Assembly: GCA_042576225.1 (NCBI GenBank)
Contig: JBHPCA010000047.1
Location: forward strand, 1-9,764
DNA length: 9,764 nt
Reading direction: 5' to 3'
From: GWF2-30-66 sp042576225
GTDB lineage: Bacteria > Babelota > Babeliae > Babelales > Vermiphilaceae
The notes below the pieces were generated by a model, which made no database searches, was not told the DNA's origin, and saw nothing but the letters and a program-made list of their open reading frames with translations. Every line of letters begins with the position of its first letter. The first letter of the stretch is position 1. Positions 6,799-9,764 of this stretch are shown one piece after another. Made by a program: the position numbers and the translations under genes.

Positions 6799-6837
6799 AA
6801 ATCCCCTGTAAAAATTCACTTAAAACAGGGGATTTTT
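6799..6837 (+). terminator. Rho-independent terminator after hppA
   Basis: A perfect 11-bp stem (6799-6809 with 6825-6835), containing CCCC/GGGG, closes a 15-nt AT-rich loop and runs into five Ts (6833-6837). It starts 31 bp after the hppA stop and insulates hppA from the next plus-strand gene. The T-run is partly used in the stem. Confidence 0.85.
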
Positions 6838-6969
6838 CAATATCATACAAACTAATAAATATATTAAATTTTGCAAACTTAAAAATCTTAAAAAATAAAC
6901 CTAAGCGGCTTTCTTAAAGCACATTTCAACCGCCCCTCACCCATAACTATAAATCATTTTAAAAATTTC
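6838..6969. other. Non-coding AT-rich spacer, nothing recognised
   Basis: This stretch between the hppA terminator and the next candidate promoter is AT-rich and has frequent stops in every frame I read. The only structure is a weak hairpin (GCTTT/AAAGC with a 3-nt loop, 6908-6920). I see no RNA gene or riboswitch. Confidence 0.5.
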
Positions 6970-6999
6970 TTGATATACGAATTGCAAGACTGTTACGAT
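6970..6999 (+). promoter_or_regulatory. Candidate promoter for the DUF1343 gene
   Basis: TTGATA (6970-6975) and TACGAT (6994-6999) are 18 bp apart, each close to consensus. The predicted transcript would start near 7005, just before a Shine-Dalgarno-like GAGAGG and the five-codon mini-ORF, and about 60 nt before the main start codon. Confidence 0.5.
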
Positions 7000-7015
7000 A
7001 AAAACGAGAGGTACT

Positions 7016-7033
7016 ATGAAAACATCAGGTTGA
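7016..7033 (+). other. Five-codon mini-ORF with a ribosome-binding-site-like sequence
   Basis: ATG AAA ACA TCA GGT TGA encodes MKTSG. GAGAGG (7006-7011) lies 4 nt before the ATG. It ends 32 bp before the start of the DUF1343 gene. It could be a translated leader, a relic of an older start, or chance in AT-rich DNA; I cannot tell which. Confidence 0.3.
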
Positions 7034-7054
7034 AAATAAACTAAAACTAAATGG

Positions 7055-7059
7055 AAGGA
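7055..7059 (+). promoter_or_regulatory. Ribosome binding site fixing the start of the DUF1343 gene
   Basis: AAGGA lies 6 nt before the ATG at 7066. An in-frame ATG five codons earlier (7051) has no comparable site upstream, and this Shine-Dalgarno would fall inside its coding sequence, so 7066 is preferred. Confidence 0.6.
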
Positions 7060-7065
7060 AAGAGT

Positions 7066-8364
7066 ATGGTTAGGGGGGCAATAAATATTTTCAACAACAT
7101 CCTCTCTGTGTCCAAAATATTCCTGTTGTTTGTATTTGCAGTATTTTTACCCCGCATATTTATGACCCATGTTAAAAATAAAACATATTGTGCTATATAC
7201 AAACAAAAAAATTGTTTTAAACTAGGCCTAGAAAACATAACAAGTAAGTTTGTGAACACTATACATAATTCCAAAAATCCAACATGCAATGTTGCACTCA
7301 TTACCAATCAAACAGGTAAAGATCAACTTGGCAGAAGAAGCATAGATGTTTTAATAAGCAAAGGCATACAAATAAAAAAAATCTTCTCTCCTGAGAATGG
7401 GTTAACCGGAAATGACCCTGCTGTAGATCAAAAAACTAAATTGCCAATTATAAGTCTCTACTCAAGCGACAAAACAAAGGCGATTAGCAAAGTAATGCTC
7501 AAAGATATCGATCTTATTATTTTTGACATGCAAGATGCCGGAATGAGAAATTATACTTATATAACAACACTATTTCAGGCTATTGACGCAGCCTACACAT
7601 ACAATAAAAAAATAATTGTTCTCGATAGACCCAACCTACTCGGCCCTATAATCGAAGGGCCATTGGTTGAAAAGAACTTTAAATCGGAAATCTCGTTTGC
7701 ACCAATACCTTTACGCTATGGTATGACAATTGGGGAAATTGCTCTATATTACAACAGTTATATCGCAAAAAAAGAAGCATCCCTACACATTGCTCCAATG
7801 AAAAACTATGCAAGAGACAATGTCATAACAAATAAACTTTTATCAAAATTATCTCCAAATATAACAAGTATATTTGCATGCCATGGATATAGCTTTTTAG
7901 GGTTGCTTGGGGAAATCTCTCCTTTTGATATAGGAATAGGCACAAAAAACTCATTCCAATTAATACTACTTCCAGATACTATAAAGTTTTCTAAGCAAAA
8001 ATGGCAAAGACTCCATAAAATCCTCAAATCATATAACATAGAAAATCATTTTTATAGGTTTTTCGACAAAATAAAAAAAAACTATTGCAGCGGACTCAAA
8101 CTAAGAATAAAAAACATAAATCACACTGCATCTTTCAAGATGCTTATGGATATACTAAAATTCTTTAAAGAAAATAAACTTGCCATGAAATTTTCAAAGC
8201 ATTTTGACAAAACTGTAGGAACAGACAAAGTAAAAAAATTTTTGGAAAATAAAATAAGCTGGAAAAAGTTAACAAAAGATATAAATAGAAGGCTATTTAT
8301 TTTTTACAACAAGGCAATTCATTGCTTTTTGTACAAACCACTACCAAGAGTTGAATATCTTTAA
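7066..8364 (+). CDS. DUF1343 (NamZ-like exo-beta-N-acetylmuramidase family) protein, diverged, membrane-anchored
   Basis: DUF1343 includes NamZ, an exo-acting beta-N-acetylmuramidase that removes terminal MurNAc during peptidoglycan turnover. Residues from the 7066 start: a hydrophobic anchor at about 14-31, then the family core with ALITNQTG (about 77-84), FSPENGLTG (107-115), FDMQDAGMRNYTY (153-165), VLDRPN (185-190), EGP (197-199) and IPLRYGMTIGE (214-224). These are strong matches. Departures: FSPEHG has become FSPENG, the family SPNLP segment reads SPNIT, and the EGTNxSxGRGT block has become GEISPFDIGIGT (282-293). The C-terminal third is Lys-rich and hard to align. Fold membership is clear, but loss of conserved residues means activity on MurNAc ends is uncertain. 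It lies downstream of a terminator with its own promoter and converges with the GNAT gene 27 bp away. Confidence 0.82.
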   Translation: MVRGAINIFNNILSVSKIFLLFVFAVFLPRIFMTHVKNKTYCAIYKQKNCFKLGLENITSKFVNTIHNSKNPTCNVALITNQTGKDQLGRRSIDVLISKGIQIKKIFSPENGLTGNDPAVDQKTKLPIISLYSSDKTKAISKVMLKDIDLIIFDMQDAGMRNYTYITTLFQAIDAAYTYNKKIIVLDRPNLLGPIIEGPLVEKNFKSEISFAPIPLRYGMTIGEIALYYNSYIAKKEASLHIAPMKNYARDNVITNKLLSKLSPNITSIFACHGYSFLGLLGEISPFDIGIGTKNSFQLILLPDTIKFSKQKWQRLHKILKSYNIENHFYRFFDKIKKNYCSGLKLRIKNINHTASFKMLMDILKFFKENKLAMKFSKHFDKTVGTDKVKKFLENKISWKKLTKDINRRLFIFYNKAIHCFLYKPLPRVEYL

Positions 8365-8391
8365 ACTCTGTTTAATACAATTTATTTCCCG

Positions 8392-8955
8392 CTATTTTTT
8401 GCGTATCTCGTAATCCACAAACCCGTCATATATTTTGGTCTCTGTAAAGCCTAATTTCTTGTAAAGATTTCTTGCTTTTGTATTATCCGTACGGGTAACG
8501 AGCCAAACGATCGTACAGCCTCGTGAAAAAAGATCTTTGACAGCATAATCAGTAAGCTTGCGTCCGTAGCCTTTGCCTCTGAATTCTCGATCTACCCCAA
8601 CATAAAGCAAGATCCCTTTGAAAAAAGTCTCTTTGTAATACGCAGTAAAACCCGCAAACTTATTATCTTCACGCAATACTTTTATTATTAATTTTCCAAA
8701 ATTTCTCGGGTTTCTATCTGGTGTTTTATATCTCAGTGTAAAATCAGGAGAATATTCCTCTCTTGAACTTGAGACAAGCCAATACCAATCTTTATCAAAC
8801 ATTTTTAAAATAGGTTTTGAGTCCCTTGTATACTCAAAATCATAAATTGGCAATTTTTCCACTGAAAAATAGTAAACCAACCCTGCTATAGTCGCAGAAA
8901 AAATGGTAGCTAAAACAACGAACCTAAAAAAATAAGACTTTCTCATGCTCTGCAT
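8392..8955 (-). CDS. GNAT-family N-acetyltransferase with N-terminal membrane helix
   Basis: This 187-residue protein has an N-terminal basic/hydrophobic segment (helix about residues 10-30) followed by a GNAT domain. Motif A is clear: YVGVDREFRGKGYGRKL at about 118-133, with the acetyl-CoA pyrophosphate-binding R-G-x-G-x-G at 126-131. It is followed by the NTKARNLYKKLGF segment (158-170), typical of motif B. The acceptor substrate cannot be predicted. The helix implies membrane attachment, which is unusual for GNATs, and on the positive-inside rule (MRK before the helix, an acidic/mixed sequence after) the domain could face outward, where acetyl-CoA is absent; topology is therefore open. The first ATG (8955) is preferred because GGGGG at 8963-8967 is 7 nt upstream; another ATG lies three codons in. 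The start is 2 bp after the truA stop, so the two are almost certainly co-translated. Confidence 0.85.
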   Translation of the reverse strand: MQSMRKSYFFRFVVLATIFSATIAGLVYYFSVEKLPIYDFEYTRDSKPILKMFDKDWYWLVSSSREEYSPDFTLRYKTPDRNPRNFGKLIIKVLREDNKFAGFTAYYKETFFKGILLYVGVDREFRGKGYGRKLTDYAVKDLFSRGCTIVWLVTRTDNTKARNLYKKLGFTETKIYDGFVDYEIRKK

Positions 8956-8957
8956 AA

Positions 8958-9707
8958 TTATTCCCCCTTATAGGCAACTTTATATAACAATAATCCCTTT
9001 GCAGGAGCGTTGGGCAACGTCTGCTCTGAATCTTTTTGATCAATTACCTCTTGTAAGTATGATATGCTCATATTATCTCTGGATGCCACCTCAATAGCTG
9101 CCCCTACAATTCTTCTAATCATATATCTCAAAAACTTCGGCCCCTCTACTACTATTCTATACCCATTATATCTACGAAAATACTCTAAATAAATAGTTTT
9201 TATAATTCTTACAGTGTTTTCACGCTCGTCTCCAGTACAAAACGATCTAAAATCATGCTTGCCTAAAAAAACATTGAGTGCTTTTTGCAGCTTTTCAAGA
9301 TCTACTGGATACCGATAAAACCATCCGTATCTTTGCACAAAAGGCAAAGGCCTTTGGGTAAAAAAATGATAATAATACGTTTTTAACTCCACATCTTTAT
9401 GAATATTAAAAGCTTGGTTTCCAAGTAAATCAAGCTTTCTGATAACTATATCAGGAGGAAGCATGTTATTCCAAGCCTGAAACATTTTCTCCGGCTTTAT
9501 ATCAAAGTCTGTTCTAAAAGCTGCAACCTGCCCCAATGCATGAACCCCCGTATCAGTTCGAGAAACCCCCATCAAAGATATTTTTTTTCCAAAAACAATA
9601 TCAAACGTATCTTCCAATCTTTGCGCAACAGATGGAACACATTTTTGCCTCTGCCAACCACAATAATCTGTACCATCATACGCTATAATTATTTTATATC
9701 TTTGCAT
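8958..9707 (-). CDS. truA: tRNA pseudouridine(38-40) synthase TruA
   Basis: TruA converts uridines 38-40 of the anticodon arm to pseudouridine. The 249-residue protein is of normal length and shows the family landmarks: IAYDGTDYCGWQRQ at 8-21, the catalytic loop SRTDTGVHALGQVAAF at 49-64 with nucleophile Asp52 (family GRTDAGVHALGQVA), MLPPDIVI near 87-94, the LKTYYYHF strand, GKHDFRSFC, and FLRYMIRRIVGAAIEV toward the C-terminus. Gly-to-Ser and Ala-to-Thr changes flank Asp52 but the aspartate is kept, so activity is expected. The ATG at 9707 has AGGCG (9717-9721) about 8-9 nt upstream. It is the first gene of a two-gene minus-strand unit with the GNAT gene; the sequence upstream to the window edge is AT-rich. 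Confidence 0.95.
   Translation of the reverse strand: MQRYKIIIAYDGTDYCGWQRQKCVPSVAQRLEDTFDIVFGKKISLMGVSRTDTGVHALGQVAAFRTDFDIKPEKMFQAWNNMLPPDIVIRKLDLLGNQAFNIHKDVELKTYYYHFFTQRPLPFVQRYGWFYRYPVDLEKLQKALNVFLGKHDFRSFCTGDERENTVRIIKTIYLEYFRRYNGYRIVVEGPKFLRYMIRRIVGAAIEVASRDNMSISYLQEVIDQKDSEQTLPNAPAKGLLLYKVAYKGE
8963..8967 (-). promoter_or_regulatory. Ribosome binding site of the GNAT gene inside the truA 3' end
   Basis: GGGGG (within AAGGGGGAA on the minus strand) lies 7 nt before the ATG at 8955 and within the last codons of truA. It fixes the GNAT start and supports translational coupling. Confidence 0.65.
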
Positions 9708-9743
9708 TTAAAAAACGCCTTGTTTAAGTTTTTTATTAAAATT

Positions 9744-9749
9744 ATTATA
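9744..9749 (-). promoter_or_regulatory. Possible -10 box of truA
   Basis: TATAAT on the minus strand lies 36 bp before the truA start. The matching -35 would fall beyond the window edge, and the region is so AT-rich that a chance match is quite possible. Confidence 0.3.
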
Positions 9750-9764
9750 ATAAAAGTTTGAAAA

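Noticed and set aside
6908..6920. GCTTT/AAAGC hairpin in the spacer after hppA
   Set aside because: Only 5 bp, no T-run and no conserved RNA pattern; a chance hairpin in AT-rich DNA is likely.
7051..7053. Upstream ATG as the start of the DUF1343 gene
   Set aside because: It lacks a ribosome site, while AAGGA is placed ideally for the ATG at 7066.
9540..9761. Plus-strand open frame running through the truA start to the window end
   Set aside because: It is antisense to the conserved N-terminal region of truA, including the catalytic loop, and its product is low-complexity and unlike any family I know.

Overview
The window is AT-rich bacterial DNA, densely coded, with short intergenic gaps and genes on both strands. 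It looks chromosomal: it carries conserved housekeeping genes (rsmE, tsaB, ruvX, murE, truA, and hppA for a membrane pyrophosphatase) mixed with lineage-specific proteins anchored to the membrane at their N-termini. No mobile elements, CRISPR arrays, tRNAs or rRNAs were seen. The low GC, diverged core enzymes, a membrane-anchored ankyrin protein, a membrane-anchored GNAT and a DUF1343 (NamZ-like) protein suggest a host-dependent lineage such as Candidatus Dependentiae (TM6/Babeliae). That placement is an inference from gene style; no marker here proves it. The DNPR motif in MurE points to diaminopimelate-type peptidoglycan and therefore a Gram-negative-like wall.

Layout, left to right. (1) Plus strand: the 3' part of rsmE, cut by the window edge, then a membrane-anchored ankyrin-repeat protein 27 bp later. 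(2) Minus strand, read right to left: ruvX, a 159-bp gap holding a promoter with a perfect 14-bp palindrome, an overlooked 59-residue zinc-ribbon gene, and tsaB. (3) Plus strand, divergent from ruvX across an 102-bp AT-rich gap: murE, a well-formed promoter, hppA, and a strong intrinsic terminator. (4) A 228-bp spacer with a candidate promoter and a five-codon mini-ORF, then a diverged DUF1343/NamZ-like gene. (5) Minus strand, convergent with it: truA followed 2 bp later by a membrane-anchored GNAT acetyltransferase.

Functionally the window covers rRNA and tRNA modification or maturation (RsmE, TsaB, RuvX, TruA), cell-wall synthesis and possible cell-wall recycling (MurE, the DUF1343 protein), and membrane energetics (HppA). 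HppA has the alanine/glycine signature of the potassium-dependent class and a glutamate placed as in sodium-pumping members, so PPi-driven Na+ export is plausible.

The points most worth a second look are the diverged active-site motifs in RsmE, RuvX, MurE and the DUF1343 protein, the unannotated zinc-ribbon gene, and the two palindromes embedded in promoters. I see no convincing new multi-gene system such as defence, secretion or biosynthesis. The interest lies in divergence of core enzymes and in small regulatory details.
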